64,000 bases of DNA from Bacteroidetes bacterium HGW-Bacteroidetes-6. Lineage in GTDB: Bacteria > Bacteroidota > Bacteroidia > Bacteroidales > DTU049. Below the pieces are notes generated by a model. That model did not search any database and had not been told where the DNA came from. It worked only from the letters and a program-made list of their open reading frames with translations. A program made the position numbers and the translations under genes. This document shows positions 19,487 to 28,919 of the stretch, piece by piece; position 1 is the stretch's first letter; every line of letters begins with the position of its first letter. Location of the stretch: positions 1-64,000 of the forward strand of contig PHDB01000012.1 of NCBI GenBank assembly GCA_002842495.1, written 5' to 3'.

Positions 19487-19494
19487 CAAAAATA
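19487..19494 (-). promoter_or_regulatory. -7 element of the lipoprotein/glycosylphosphotransferase operon
   Basis: TATTTTTG on the minus strand, ending 24 bases before the ATG at 19462. Confidence 0.5.
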
Positions 19495-19524
19495 TTCGGA
19501 TTAGTATATCTTGAACTATTTATT

Positions 19525-20517
19525 TCAGGAAAAAAAATACAAAGACTCGTTAATTTGATCCATTATTTTATAAGCTACTTCCAATGCTGTATATCCATCG
19601 AGAATACTAACGGGTGTTGGCTCATTCTTATCAATAGAGTCGTAAAAACGAGAAAGCTCCATTTTTATCGCATTGATAGGTTCTACATTTGGATTTTCGA
19701 TATGTATTTGTTTTTTAGGTGCATTATTCCCCGGATCTATTACCATTGCAAAAGGAGACAATTTGCTTTCGTCGGCTACATCGCTCATGCGGATAATTTC
19801 AGTTTTCTTCTCCAAAAAATCAACACTAATATATGCATCTTTTTGAAAGAAACGGCATTTACGCATATTTTTCATCGAAATACGACTGGCAGTAAGGTTC
19901 GCTACAGCTCCATTGTCAAATTCGATGCGAGCATTTGCAATATCAGGCGTATTGCTGATAACAGGAACTCCACTGGCACTTACTTTGCGAACATTCGACT
20001 TCACAACACTAAGAATAATATCGATGTCATGAATCATTAAATCGAGAACTACCGGCACATCGGTGCCACGCGGATTAAATTGAGCCAATCGATGCGATTC
20101 AATAAATACAGGCTTGCTTATATAAGACTCTGCGGCAATAAATGCGGGGTTAAAACGCTCCACATGTCCAACCTGAATTTTCACATTGGCTTCGCGGCTA
20201 AGATTAAGCAACGAAGAGGCTTCAGCAAGAGTCGTAACAATAGGCTTTTCGATAAAAACATGCTTGAATTTTTTCAGTGCCTGAGCTGCACTTTCGTAGT
20301 GAGCGATGGTGGGAGTAACAATATCGACCGCATCGCAGGCATCGATAAGCTCGTCACGTGACAAGAATTTCCTAATACCAAATTCTGCTGCCATTTCATC
20401 AGCTCTATTTTCATCGATATCATAAAATCCTATCAATTCATAATTTTCAAGTTCTTTCAAACATTTAATATGAATTTTGCCGAGATGTCCGGCTCCCAAT
20501 ACTCCAATTCTCAACAT
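19525..20517 (-). CDS. Gfo/Idh/MocA-family oxidoreductase
   Basis: 330 residues. The N-terminal Rossmann fold has RIGVLGAGHLGKIHIK; EKPIVTTLAEA carries the conserved Glu-Lys-Pro, and QVGHVERFNPAF is characteristic of sugar-nucleotide members of the family. The C-terminal alpha/beta domain begins around ESHRLAQFNPRG. Members oxidise or reduce sugars or sugar nucleotides with NAD(P). The neighbouring glycosylphosphotransferase suggests nucleotide-sugar supply, but the substrate cannot be read from the sequence. It has its own promoter. Confidence 0.88.
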   Translation of the reverse strand: MLRIGVLGAGHLGKIHIKCLKELENYELIGFYDIDENRADEMAAEFGIRKFLSRDELIDACDAVDIVTPTIAHYESAAQALKKFKHVFIEKPIVTTLAEASSLLNLSREANVKIQVGHVERFNPAFIAAESYISKPVFIESHRLAQFNPRGTDVPVVLDLMIHDIDIILSVVKSNVRKVSASGVPVISNTPDIANARIEFDNGAVANLTASRISMKNMRKCRFFQKDAYISVDFLEKKTEIIRMSDVADESKLSPFAMVIDPGNNAPKKQIHIENPNVEPINAIKMELSRFYDSIDKNEPTPVSILDGYTALEVAYKIMDQINESLYFFS

Positions 20518-20544
20518 AACAACAGATTTTTATTCAAGCGCCTG

Positions 20545-20552
20545 CAAAAATA
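20545..20552 (-). promoter_or_regulatory. -7 element of the oxidoreductase gene
   Basis: TATTTTTG on the minus strand, 27 bases before the start codon. Confidence 0.5.
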
Positions 20553-20623
20553 GGCTAAAAAAACGAGGGATTTTACTAATTTCGCCATGAATTTATTACC
20601 GGACCATTGTTAATTACCCGATT

Positions 20624-21292
20624 GTGATACGCTTCAAAGGAATTTTACTCGAAGACAACTACCGTCATCAGGGTTTACGCAAGCGGCTTATAGCCGAACT
20701 TGAGTACAAAGGTATCAGCGACCGCAAGGTGTTGGAAGCCATTGGAAAAATTCCTCGTCATTTTTTTCTTGATAGCAGCTTTGTTGAATTTGCTTATCAG
20801 GATAAAGCCTTTCCCATTGGTGAAGACCAAACCATCAGTCAGCCATACACAGTAGCATTTCAAAGCGAATTGTTACAAGTGCAACCCATGCAGAAAGTTC
20901 TCGAAGTGGGTACAGGATCGGGGTATCAGGCCATTGTACTTATGGAGCTTGGAGCCAAAGTTTTTTCGATTGAACGGGTAAAGACTCTGCATTCCAGAAC
21001 CAAAGAGCTACTACATGCAATGGGCTACAATCCACGACTTTTTTATGGTGATGGCTATAAAGGTCTGCCTTCGTTCGCGCCGTTCGACAGGATTATTGTA
21101 ACAGCTGCCGCACCATCAATTCCCGATATGTTGTTACAGCAACTTAAAACCGGAGGAATTCTGGTAATTCCGGTCGGTGATTCAAGTGGTATTCAGGTCA
21201 TGACAACAGTTACACGGCAAACCGATGGCAGCTTTATTGAAAAGCAGCATGGACAATTTCGTTTTGTTCCAATGGTCGAAAACAAAAAATGA
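20624..21292 (+). CDS. pcm: Protein-L-isoaspartate O-methyltransferase
   Basis: 222 residues. PCMT signatures: RVTPRHFF-like IPRHFFLDSSF, GEDQTISQPYTVAFQ, and the SAM-binding VLEVGTGSGYQAIVLMELG. It methylates isoaspartyl residues to start repair of damaged proteins. The start appears to be GTG at 20624; an upstream ATG at 20587 opens only an eight-codon frame. A near-consensus -7 element (TAATTTCG) lies at 20577-20584. The stop is one base from the stop of the convergent gene. Confidence 0.93.
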   Translation: MIRFKGILLEDNYRHQGLRKRLIAELEYKGISDRKVLEAIGKIPRHFFLDSSFVEFAYQDKAFPIGEDQTISQPYTVAFQSELLQVQPMQKVLEVGTGSGYQAIVLMELGAKVFSIERVKTLHSRTKELLHAMGYNPRLFYGDGYKGLPSFAPFDRIIVTAAAPSIPDMLLQQLKTGGILVIPVGDSSGIQVMTTVTRQTDGSFIEKQHGQFRFVPMVENKK

Positions 21293-21293
21293 A

Positions 21294-22079
21294 TTAGTTG
21301 AACAGCTTATAAGCGGTCCATTGACGTGAATCTTTGTTGTAGGTCCACAAACGCTTATTACAATAAGACATATTGAAATAATCGTGAATGTATTCCTCGG
21401 GGCTGAAGTACATCATTTTTACATAGACGCCTTTTGCATTGAAAAAGTAAAGCTTGTTGTTTACATTGTCAACCAAGATAAACTCGTAGCCTTTCTCTCC
21501 TGAATAGAGAATCGAACCTGTAACACACGATTCATAACCCCGATCTGAAAAACCAGTAATAGGAATCTGACTTTTCAACGATCCGTCTTTCATATTGTAT
21601 TGATAAATTTGCATATCGTTGATGCAATACATCAGATTCTTTTTCGTATTAAACTGTCCCCCCGACTGATCGGAAGGTTGATGCAAACCTTTGAGATAAA
21701 CTTCGCTTTGCCCCGTGGGCATACCCGAAGCGCTTAATTGAATTTTGAAGTATCCGCCATCATCGTAGAGATTACCAACCAAGCAATTCCATTTGGCATG
21801 GTAATACATTCCCCGAATATCAAAACCACTTGAAGAACTGTAAACATTCTTACCTTCTTCTGTAAAAATCTCAAGCGGATATTGTGCATTTCCGGCAAAA
21901 ACAGTATAGTACAGTTTTGTTTTAGGGCTGTAGGTAACAGCAACACCATTGTTTCCAGACTCGGAACTGATAACAAGGACAAGGTCTTTCTGAGGATTAT
22001 CGATGGGCTGAGCCTTCAGAAAGGACAACAATGCAATAATAAAAAGCCCAGTAAAGATCGATTTTAAAATATTTTTCAT
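21294..22079 (-). CDS. Secreted protein of unknown function, probable beta-propeller-like repeats
   Basis: 261 residues with a signal peptide ending SFLKAQ. The body has repeated aromatic-rich strands (KTKLYYTVFAGN, AKWNCLVGNLYDDGG, KKNLMYCINDMQIYQYN, YEFILVDNVNNKLYFFN), spaced as in WD/YWTD-type propellers. No named domain is recognised and no sorting domain is present at the C-terminus (QWTAYKLFN). It stands alone with its own -7 element. Confidence 0.7.
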   Translation of the reverse strand: MKNILKSIFTGLFIIALLSFLKAQPIDNPQKDLVLVISSESGNNGVAVTYSPKTKLYYTVFAGNAQYPLEIFTEEGKNVYSSSSGFDIRGMYYHAKWNCLVGNLYDDGGYFKIQLSASGMPTGQSEVYLKGLHQPSDQSGGQFNTKKNLMYCINDMQIYQYNMKDGSLKSQIPITGFSDRGYESCVTGSILYSGEKGYEFILVDNVNNKLYFFNAKGVYVKMMYFSPEEYIHDYFNMSYCNKRLWTYNKDSRQWTAYKLFN

Positions 22080-22098
22080 GGTTGTTCGTTTATAATTT

Positions 22099-22106
22099 CA
22101 AAAATA
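22099..22106 (-). promoter_or_regulatory. -7 element of the 21294-22079 gene
   Basis: TATTTTTG on the minus strand, 19 bases before the ATG. Confidence 0.5.
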
Positions 22107-22175
22107 CTATATTTAATCGACAAATAATCCAGCCTTGTTGTTAAAATATTGATAATCCAACATTAATTAATAAAT

Positions 22176-22766
22176 TCAATCTATATAAAGCCCTTCAGCC
22201 TCAATCATCGCTGAAACTTCCCGAGGAAGAAAAAACTGCATATTCTTACCTGCTTTAAGCGATTTCCTGATAAAGCTACTACTTATTTCCATCAGTGGGG
22301 CCTGCACAATCTCCACATTACTGTCCGAAACAAGCTCATGCCCTTCGTATCCCGGTCGCGGATAAACCAGCATTTTATAATTTGAAAGTATAGTTTCCCA
22401 AGCCTTCCATTTCCGGAACGATTGCAGGTTATCCATACCCATAATCAAACAAAATTGATAATCGGGAAACTTCTCCTCGAGGTGCACCAGTGTATTTATT
22501 GTAAAACTCGGTTGTGGTAAATAAAATTCAATATCACTTGTGCGCATTCCGGGAAATTTACCAATAGCCAATCGAACCATCTCGAGACGTGTGCGTGCAT
22601 GCACCAGCGAAGCCTTGTCCTTCAACGGATTTTGGGGCGAAACAACAAACCATAATTCATCGATTGAACCAAATTCGAGTATATAGCCAGCAATGGCCAT
22701 ATGACCAATATGTGGAGGATTGAACGACCCAAAATAAAGTCCTATTTGCCGGCGCCCCGTTGACAT
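22176..22766 (-). CDS. nadD: Nicotinate-nucleotide adenylyltransferase
   Basis: 196 residues. Nucleotidyltransferase motif GLYFGSFNPPHIGHM (HxGH), FVVSPQNPLKDK for the substrate loop, and the C-terminal ISSSFIRKSLKAGKN. It joins nicotinate mononucleotide and ATP to deamido-NAD in NAD synthesis; the NAD kinase gene is also in this window, 40 kb away. The downstream gap to 22080 holds only the neighbouring promoter. Confidence 0.95.
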   Translation of the reverse strand: MSTGRRQIGLYFGSFNPPHIGHMAIAGYILEFGSIDELWFVVSPQNPLKDKASLVHARTRLEMVRLAIGKFPGMRTSDIEFYLPQPSFTINTLVHLEEKFPDYQFCLIMGMDNLQSFRKWKAWETILSNYKMLVYPRPGYEGHELVSDSNVEIVQAPLMEISSSFIRKSLKAGKNMQFFLPREVSAMIEAEGLYID

Positions 22767-23086
22767 TTTCAGAATATTTAGTGCTCAAATATACATCATT
22801 AAGTTGAAAGCCGTTTGTTATAAAATTCAGAAGAAACATGAACCGTGAGTTCATCAGCAACAACATAAATGTCTGCTCCATATAAAACAGCAACAACACA
22901 ACAGGCGTCACGTATCTGATTAATCTAATTTAGCACTATCTTTTCCATGATATAAAAAAGATGTAAATCTGATTATACTGCTGTTGATTTCACGCTGCTG
23001 ATTATCAGAAAAACACTCAAGCAACACACAAAAGCTTCCAATCTTCCTACTGAAAAGGAATCCTAAAGACCAATAAGCCACCTATC
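22767..23086. other. Non-coding stretch with the nadD promoter
   Basis: 320 bases. TATATTTG (minus strand, 22786-22793) is a perfect -7 element 19 bases before nadD. The ORF listed across nadD and this stretch is a shadow. Nothing else is recognised; no clear terminator follows the lipoprotein gene at 23087. Confidence 0.6.
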
Positions 23087-23746
23087 TCAATAAAAGCAAG
23101 TATTGGATAAAGTAAAGCGACCTTTAGCATTGGTAACACCAAGAGATCCTGATGAACCATCCATTTTGTAAAGCGTACAATCGAAAGAGACATATACCTG
23201 ATGCGAACTTAAGCTACCAAGAATAGTAGTATTCCGGGTTGTATCAATAGTAATGTTTCCGGATTGCGCACCATTTGCACTAGTCCACCACTGACCGTCG
23301 CTCGAGCGCCAGTTGATTTTAACGCCGGTATGATAAGTACTGTCTAACACAAGTCCTGGGGTATAGAATGGCAATGAAGCCGAGCTCATTACAGCATGAA
23401 ACAGGCTATCTTTATTTAGCGAAAGCGTATCGAAAAGATTCACCAGCTCGAATGAAACCACTTCGCGCGACGAAATGTAGTAGCCCGAAGAAGCCTGAAA
23501 ATAACGAATACCTGTTGAGAAATGATCGCCATTCGCATCAGAGAAACAAGTATCGTAAGGTTCTGACAAATATCCATTTACACCCGGGGTAATGGATTTA
23601 TTATTGAGATTGATAACACCAGAGAAAAAACCCGTTTTTGGCTCAGGAGTTTCGGTGTCTTCGTCTTTTTCGCAGGAAACAAACAACATCGACACAATCG
23701 CTGTAAGGAACAGTACACTACTGAACCAAGAATACATTTTTTTCAT
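23087..23746 (-). CDS. Lipoprotein of unknown function
   Basis: 219 residues with lipobox MLFVSCEKDED followed by an acidic Glu/Asp/Thr linker typical of exported Bacteroidota lipoproteins. The remainder is beta-rich and Ser/Asp-rich (GFFSGVINLNNKSI, GYYISSREVVSFEL, VYVSFDCTLYKMDG). I recognise no domain. It is a single gene between nadD and the divergent apbE. Confidence 0.7.
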   Translation of the reverse strand: MKKMYSWFSSVLFLTAIVSMLFVSCEKDEDTETPEPKTGFFSGVINLNNKSITPGVNGYLSEPYDTCFSDANGDHFSTGIRYFQASSGYYISSREVVSFELVNLFDTLSLNKDSLFHAVMSSASLPFYTPGLVLDSTYHTGVKINWRSSDGQWWTSANGAQSGNITIDTTRNTTILGSLSSHQVYVSFDCTLYKMDGSSGSLGVTNAKGRFTLSNTCFY

Positions 23747-23832
23747 AATGAAGCTATTAACCGATTAGTTGGAAAAATAAATTCGTTTCCGTTTACGAAA
23801 TTAAACAAAAAATGTTATGTTCGCAGAAAAAA

Positions 23833-24831
23833 ATGAAAAAAATATTTCCCATCGCTTTGTTATTTATGATGTTTTCGTGTGGAAACAAGCCCAAACAAGT
23901 TTTGACCGAATGGGCTGGCGAAGCTCAGGGAACTACATACCATATAAAATTTTACAGCCCCGAAAATCGCATAACCAAGGCTGAACTCGATAGCATTTTG
24001 GACGACTTCGATATGATGGCTTCGTTGTACAACGATTCTTCGATGCTTGGCAGAATAAATCTGGGGGAAAACATCACGGTGTCGGCTCAATTCGAAGCCA
24101 TGTTTAATGCATCAATGAAGGTTTCGGTCGCTACTGATGGCTATTTCGATATTACCGTTGGAGATTTGGTTGATGCTTGGGGATTTTACAAAAAACAAGG
24201 TATAGACCCTGATTCTGCAAAGGTTGATTCAATAAAGCAATACGTCGGATATCAAAACATTTCCATTCAAAACAGAAAACTGGTCCGAAAATATCCGGAA
24301 ACCCGCCTCGATTTCAATGCAATCGCTCAGGGATATTCCGTTGACATTGTTTGCGATTTTTTAAAAGAAAAAGGGATAACCGATTATCTGGTAGAAATCG
24401 GAGGAGAGGTTCGCGTTTCAGGTAAAAAAGACGATGGTACTACATGGGTTGTTGGGATAGAAAGACCTGCCGAATCAGAAGATGCTCCGCAAGAAGTCTT
24501 CCGCAAACTGGCTGTAAGCGACATTAGCATTGCTACATCAGGAAACAGTCGCAAATTTTACATTAAAGACGGGATCAAATACTCCCACACCATCAACCCA
24601 AAAACAGGATATCCGGTTAATCACACCTTACTTAGTGTTACTGTTGTTACTAAAAGCTGTATGGAAGCCGATGCCTATGCCACAGCGTTTATGGTCGCAG
24701 GACGTGAAAAAGCGAAAGAGATGCTTCTTCATATCGACAGCATGGAAGCTTACTTCATTTATAGCAGCCCAGATGGCACATTACTTACAGATAGTACCGA
24801 CGGATTCGGTAATTATTTTCTAAAAGAGTAA
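23833..24831 (+). CDS. apbE: FAD:protein FMN transferase, lipoprotein form
   Basis: 332 residues from [10 protein letters not shown], chosen because it gives a clean lipoprotein signal ([12 protein letters not shown]); a start at 23812 would add seven residues. ApbE signatures: [51 protein letters not shown] and the metal-binding [13 protein letters not shown]. It attaches FMN covalently to Thr of periplasmic flavoproteins such as the Nqr and Rnf subunits. No Nqr/Rnf genes are in the window. Confidence 0.93.
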   Translation: MKKIFPIALLFMMFSCGNKPKQVLTEWAGEAQGTTYHIKFYSPENRITKAELDSILDDFDMMASLYNDSSMLGRINLGENITVSAQFEAMFNASMKVSVATDGYFDITVGDLVDAWGFYKKQGIDPDSAKVDSIKQYVGYQNISIQNRKLVRKYPETRLDFNAIAQGYSVDIVCDFLKEKGITDYLVEIGGEVRVSGKKDDGTTWVVGIERPAESEDAPQEVFRKLAVSDISIATSGNSRKFYIKDGIKYSHTINPKTGYPVNHTLLSVTVVTKSCMEADAYATAFMVAGREKAKEMLLHIDSMEAYFIYSSPDGTLLTDSTDGFGNYFLKE

Positions 24832-24863
24832 TTAAAGCGCTTTTCTTTAACTCAAATGTTCTT

Positions 24864-24893
24864 TTGGGATTTTTAAAAAAACACTTACATTTG
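24864..24893 (+). promoter_or_regulatory. Complete Bacteroidota promoter
   Basis: TTG (24864-24866, within CTTTTGG), then exactly 19 bases, then TACATTTG (24886-24893). This is the full -33/-7 pattern and gives a 5' leader of about 60 bases before the small lipoprotein gene. Confidence 0.75.
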
Positions 24894-24958
24894 TCCAACA
24901 TCGTGGTAGCCGAAAAACGATTAAAAAAGAGTAGGCATTTCAATTTAAACAAAACACT

Positions 24959-25273
24959 ATGAACTGGAAACTTTTACTACTATTTGTAAGCCTTGCTGCT
25001 TTTGTATCGTGTGGTGGCGGCCCCAAAGGCGATGCCGAAAAGCTCTGTGACTGTGGAAAAGAAATCGTTAAACTTTTGAACGACAATGCTCCTAAAGCTG
25101 ATATCGAAGCCAAGTCAGACGAATGCGACAAACTTTATGATGAATTCAAAGACAAATACAAAGACGATGCTGACAAGAAAAAAGAGTTCAAAGATGCATT
25201 GGATGCCTGTAGCGAAGAATTAGAAAAAGAATTTGAAGCTGCAGAAGAAAAATACGATGTTGCTAATAATTAA
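24959..25273 (+). CDS. Small cysteine-containing helical lipoprotein
   Basis: 104 residues. Lipoprotein signal with LAAFVSCGGGPKG, then a short, highly charged Lys/Asp/Glu region predicted to be two long helices. Four further Cys residues (CDCG, ECDKL, DACSEE) could form two disulphides clamping a helical hairpin. No named family is recognised. A full consensus promoter and a tight terminator frame it, so it is probably well expressed as a monocistronic message. Confidence 0.8.
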   Translation: MNWKLLLLFVSLAAFVSCGGGPKGDAEKLCDCGKEIVKLLNDNAPKADIEAKSDECDKLYDEFKDKYKDDADKKKEFKDALDACSEELEKEFEAAEEKYDVANN

Positions 25274-25293
25274 TTTCAAATCTTTTCGAAAAG

Positions 25294-25316
25294 CCGACAT
25301 TATTGTCGGTTTTTTT
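25294..25316 (+). terminator. Intrinsic terminator of the small lipoprotein gene
   Basis: CCGACA-TTAT-TGTCGG followed by TTTTTTT, 20 bases after the stop. Confidence 0.92.
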
Positions 25317-25400
25317 ATATCTTTTACAAGTAGCTTCACTTTGGCTTAGACTGCAGAAATATATTGAATTCTTAAAATTATTAGGATTATTCCTGCAGTT

Positions 25401-25433
25401 AAAAAGGGCTGATTCTTTCGATCAGCCCTTTTT
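25401..25433 (-). terminator. Intrinsic terminator of the 27253/25447 operon
   Basis: AAAAAGGGCTGAT-TCTTTCG-ATCAGCCCTTTTT is a perfect 13-bp hairpin. It sits just after the stop of the minus-strand gene and would also work in the other direction. Confidence 0.9.
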
Positions 25434-25446
25434 AAATCAAACAACT

Positions 25447-27231
25447 CTAGTCTGTAAGTTTGTATCGCGTTGCTGAAGCGGGACCATATTTGCCATTTCC
25501 CAGCTTCACTTTACCCATATTGGGGCCGGCTGGAATAACATCTCCCACTCTAACAAAATCTTCAGGGTTATAATTGTATACATCCCAATCTGCTGGCCAA
25601 TGGAATATTTTCTTCCCTTCCAATTGATTCTCGGTCTTTGCTGCTTGCGGCTCTTCATCTGCTTTCAACCAAGCCGGGCCAGGAGCCTGAGCAAAACGGC
25701 CTTCCCCATAATTGGTTTTGGGCTTGGCCACTATCTGGAAATCGATTTCGCCACTATGAGTGCCGCCATTCATTTCAACAATATCAAAACCTTTTTCCGT
25801 TTTGTTTATCACAGCAACTCCATTGCAATATTCCATATTCGGCTGACAAATAACTTTAATGGGATTATTATCATCAATTACACAAATATCAACTAAAACA
25901 GGATCAAGATCAACATGTGCTTTCCCATTTACCATTTGGACTGAACCATAATCAATATACCAGTACTCAGGAGATTCAGGACATGTCAAAGTAATCCGGC
26001 CATGTTGAGGTGTTGAAATTATCTCACTGACAGATCCTGTTCCAATAATCTTTCTATCCGTAGCAGCATCCAGTGAGACAAAAGCCCAATTGCCATTGCC
26101 CTGAAAATATCCACCGGCACTATAATTTACAGTTGAAGTATATCCGCTACCTGGCGACGCTCCAGTACCCAAACCACTTGCTGTAGCAAAAACACCAATG
26201 GCATCCTGAGTTACGCCAATAGCCTGCAATCTTCCTCCAATCGACCATCCGGGATTTCCTGTTCCATTAAAGCCGGAATATGTCATAATTGCGGCCTGCA
26301 AACCTCCGACATTTGCGTTCACATCGAGTTGATTGTAGTTTGCACTAGGGTTATACGAGGCATTATTACTTTCAACATAATTATAACTGGCCATCCAAAC
26401 ATTAGAATAGGATATATTAGCTGCAACAGAAGCGTTTAAGGTAGTTCTGAAAAAACCTGCGGTACGGTTTGGGTCGTCAACAACACCATACACCGCCGAT
26501 CCTTCAATAGTTTGAGCTGGTGTCCCAAATGAGTAGGTTCCGTTATATCCCAAATAGGAATAAGTTTGAGATCCAGCAACATCCGAGAATCCGACTAAAG
26601 CTGCTGTAGGATTATAAGATCCTGTTGTTCTGAACCATCCACCATATTGATTTTTTGCCCCATCGAAATACAGTCCATAGGTCTGCAACGTGTCATAAAC
26701 ACGAATATAAGGATTATACATCGGTCTTATATATGGCATACCCGTTGGACGAATCCACCACTCAACATTTCCCGGAATATTAGGCATAGTCGGAAAATCG
26801 GCCCAGAAACCACCTTTATGTTTATATTGCATATGGCCATTCCAAGAACGAAAGCCATAGCCATTCACACCCAAAGTGCTGCTATAATTGGTATAAACAT
26901 AATCAACCGGATTCATCAGCACGGTTCCAGAATCGGAAGAAATACGAAATTTCTCGACAGAGTTAGTTAAAAACGCAATAGCAGCGGGTTCACGATTACT
27001 CATCAATAAATTGCGTGAGCCGTCAAACGACAACTGAAATCCATCGGTCACAGTTGAGCCTGTTGTTGTGTTGCTTATCTGAAAGACTGTACCACTAACG
27101 GCACTCTGGTGAATATGCAACAAATAGTTAGGCGTAAACAAAGTGGATCCAATACCCACATTCTGCGCCATGGTTCCGGTGAAGCCAGCGGTCAAAAAAA
27201 ACGCCGCTAAAACAATTAACCCCTTTTTCAT
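25447..27231 (-). CDS. Secreted tail-fibre-like surface protein
   Basis: 594 residues with a signal peptide ending GTMAQ. The N-terminal part (NVGIGSTLFTPNYLLHIHQ, FQLSFDGSRNLLMSNRE, FLTNSVEKFRISSDSGTVLMNP) is the hallmark of phage-tail-fibre-like secreted Bacteroidota proteins. The middle is Asn/Ser/Tyr/Gly-rich. The C-terminal region (GVAVINKTEKGFDIVEMNGGT ... DFQIVAKP) resembles the domain near the C-terminus of such proteins, extended by a unique tail. No T9SS sorting domain is evident. It is translated 21 bases after the sorting-domain protein upstream, so both probably act together at the cell surface. Confidence 0.72.
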   Translation of the reverse strand: MKKGLIVLAAFFLTAGFTGTMAQNVGIGSTLFTPNYLLHIHQSAVSGTVFQISNTTTGSTVTDGFQLSFDGSRNLLMSNREPAAIAFLTNSVEKFRISSDSGTVLMNPVDYVYTNYSSTLGVNGYGFRSWNGHMQYKHKGGFWADFPTMPNIPGNVEWWIRPTGMPYIRPMYNPYIRVYDTLQTYGLYFDGAKNQYGGWFRTTGSYNPTAALVGFSDVAGSQTYSYLGYNGTYSFGTPAQTIEGSAVYGVVDDPNRTAGFFRTTLNASVAANISYSNVWMASYNYVESNNASYNPSANYNQLDVNANVGGLQAAIMTYSGFNGTGNPGWSIGGRLQAIGVTQDAIGVFATASGLGTGASPGSGYTSTVNYSAGGYFQGNGNWAFVSLDAATDRKIIGTGSVSEIISTPQHGRITLTCPESPEYWYIDYGSVQMVNGKAHVDLDPVLVDICVIDDNNPIKVICQPNMEYCNGVAVINKTEKGFDIVEMNGGTHSGEIDFQIVAKPKTNYGEGRFAQAPGPAWLKADEEPQAAKTENQLEGKKIFHWPADWDVYNYNPEDFVRVGDVIPAGPNMGKVKLGNGKYGPASATRYKLTD

Positions 27232-27252
27232 GATTGGTTGGTTTAAAATTTC

Positions 27253-28536
27253 TTATTGTAGAAAAAATTTCTTTGATATCTGAAAGCTATTCCCACTCAG
27301 CCTAAACATATAAGCTGCATCGGCAAGCGGTGGCAGTTCAATTTTAAACATATTGAGTCCCTCGATTGCCTCCCATCTTGTTGAATAAACAAGACGACCA
27401 CGCATATCGAACACCTGAGTGCTAACCTGGTCACTTTCCGGCGATGTGAAGGAAATAAAGACCTGGTGCTCCTGATCTGAGAAAACATTCAGCCCATAAT
27501 TTGCATCAGGTGTGGAATTATTACAATTGACCTGCTGCATTCCCAAAATTTCAAAAGCACCATCAAAATCGCGTTGCGATAAACGATAATAAAGTGCTTC
27601 AAGTGGTGCATTCAAATCGGTGTAAGAATAAAACAATGTTGTATTCGAGTTTCCAGAACCTGAAACAAAAGCCACATATTCCCAATTAACACCATCGAAA
27701 GAGCGTTCTATTTCGAAGCCAGCGTTGTTGGTTTCGCTGGCGGTTGCCCATGAGACAGCAGGCTGTTGGTTATTGGAACAAGCAACATCGAAACGAATAA
27801 GTTCAACAGGAAGAGGGTGCGTATTATCAACTAAAATCCAAGAATACAAATTCCCGTTTGTTCCAGCTGTAATTGAATTTACCCGATTATTCGCGGCATC
27901 ATTTGTTCCAAGTAAAGGAACTGCCAAATTCCATCCGGGATTCCATTGACTGGCATTCCAGTATTGTGCAAGCAAATTTGATTCAGTAATAGTATTTGAG
28001 GCAACAGTCCACTCTGCATCAGGATAGCTCAACGAAACATTCGAAGTTGGCTTTGTTGCCCAGGTACCGTAGTCGCGCAAAACCCAAAACCGGTCAACTA
28101 CATACGCACTTTGATTTGTAGTTGGGTAATCCTGTGTCATTGTGGTTACTGCAGGTGCATAAACAGATGGCATATTCAAGTTTTGCCAGGTTGGACATGC
28201 ATAGGTAGATGCCACTAGTGTCCCTGAAGCACTTCCAGCCCCAGTCACAGTGTAAACAACAGGAATCTGAGTTGTGATATCTTTCCCAAATGGGATTGAA
28301 TAAACACCCGTCCCATTATTGATAACCCAAGCTACCCTATCAGTTTCGGCTTCTGAAACAATAACACCATTAGCAGTCCCTGTTCGTACAATACCAGAAG
28401 CATTGCTTTGCTGAATAATCAAAACTGCACCATTTTCGATGTTAACTGCCACCTGATCCCTGAGTATCAAGGCATTATTCTGCCCAGACACCAAAAACAC
28501 AGTGCATACCAATACCAACAGTAAAAAACCCCTCAT
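27253..28536 (-). CDS. Secreted T9SS cargo of unknown function
   Basis: 427 residues with a signal peptide ending LVSGQ. The first half is beta-rich (AVNIENGAVLIIQQS, VYSIPFGKDITTQIP), resembling Bacteroidota surface proteins that carry a 'WVINNGTGVYSIPFG' type repeat. HPLPVELIRFDVACSNN begins the domain commonly preceding sorting signals (ASETNNAGFEIERSFDG). The end (VFDMRGRLVYST ... ISKKFFLQ) is a type A sorting domain lacking the usual YPNP motif. It is first gene of a two-gene operon. Confidence 0.75.
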   Translation of the reverse strand: MRGFLLLVLVCTVFLVSGQNNALILRDQVAVNIENGAVLIIQQSNASGIVRTGTANGVIVSEAETDRVAWVINNGTGVYSIPFGKDITTQIPVVYTVTGAGSASGTLVASTYACPTWQNLNMPSVYAPAVTTMTQDYPTTNQSAYVVDRFWVLRDYGTWATKPTSNVSLSYPDAEWTVASNTITESNLLAQYWNASQWNPGWNLAVPLLGTNDAANNRVNSITAGTNGNLYSWILVDNTHPLPVELIRFDVACSNNQQPAVSWATASETNNAGFEIERSFDGVNWEYVAFVSGSGNSNTTLFYSYTDLNAPLEALYYRLSQRDFDGAFEILGMQQVNCNNSTPDANYGLNVFSDQEHQVFISFTSPESDQVSTQVFDMRGRLVYSTRWEAIEGLNMFKIELPPLADAAYMFRLSGNSFQISKKFFLQ

Positions 28537-28919
28537 GATAATATTTTTTAGCGCCCCTCTTAATTAACAAAAGTCTGCAAAGATACGTAAAAATAATTGA
28601 TAAATAGATGCTTTTTTTAGGTAATAACACCTGTTTTTATTTCAAAACAATATTGTATAAGTGAACTTTTTATTTCAAATTTTAAAAAATTTTTGAGTTT
28701 AAATTTATATTCGGCTGATTTTCTATTAATTCGGCAAAACAAATACAAAAAATAATTAAGCGATACATTCTCCTTAACGAAAATATTTATGATTTTATCT
28801 ATACAAATTTAACAAACACTACTCTAGTAAATCCGGGCAGTACTCATTATACACAACACTACTCAAAGTGAGCAAAATCACCCTCAGACGCAGACTGTAA
28901 TTGCTTTACAGCCAACAAA
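28537..28919. other. AT-rich non-coding stretch with the 28536 promoter
   Basis: 383 bases. TATCTTTG on the minus strand (28579-28586) is a perfect -7 element for the gene starting at 28536. Near 28895 CTGTAA-AGCAA-TTACAG forms a small hairpin after the ATL gene stop but without a T run. Nothing else is recognised. Confidence 0.55.

Noticed and set aside
19345-20040. 231-residue plus-strand ORF
   Set aside because: Lies opposite the oxidoreductase and lipoprotein genes, which have clear motifs and promoters; no recognisable domain.
28880-28919. CTGTAA-AGCAA-TTACAG as terminator of the ATL gene
   Set aside because: The hairpin is short and no T run follows on the minus strand.
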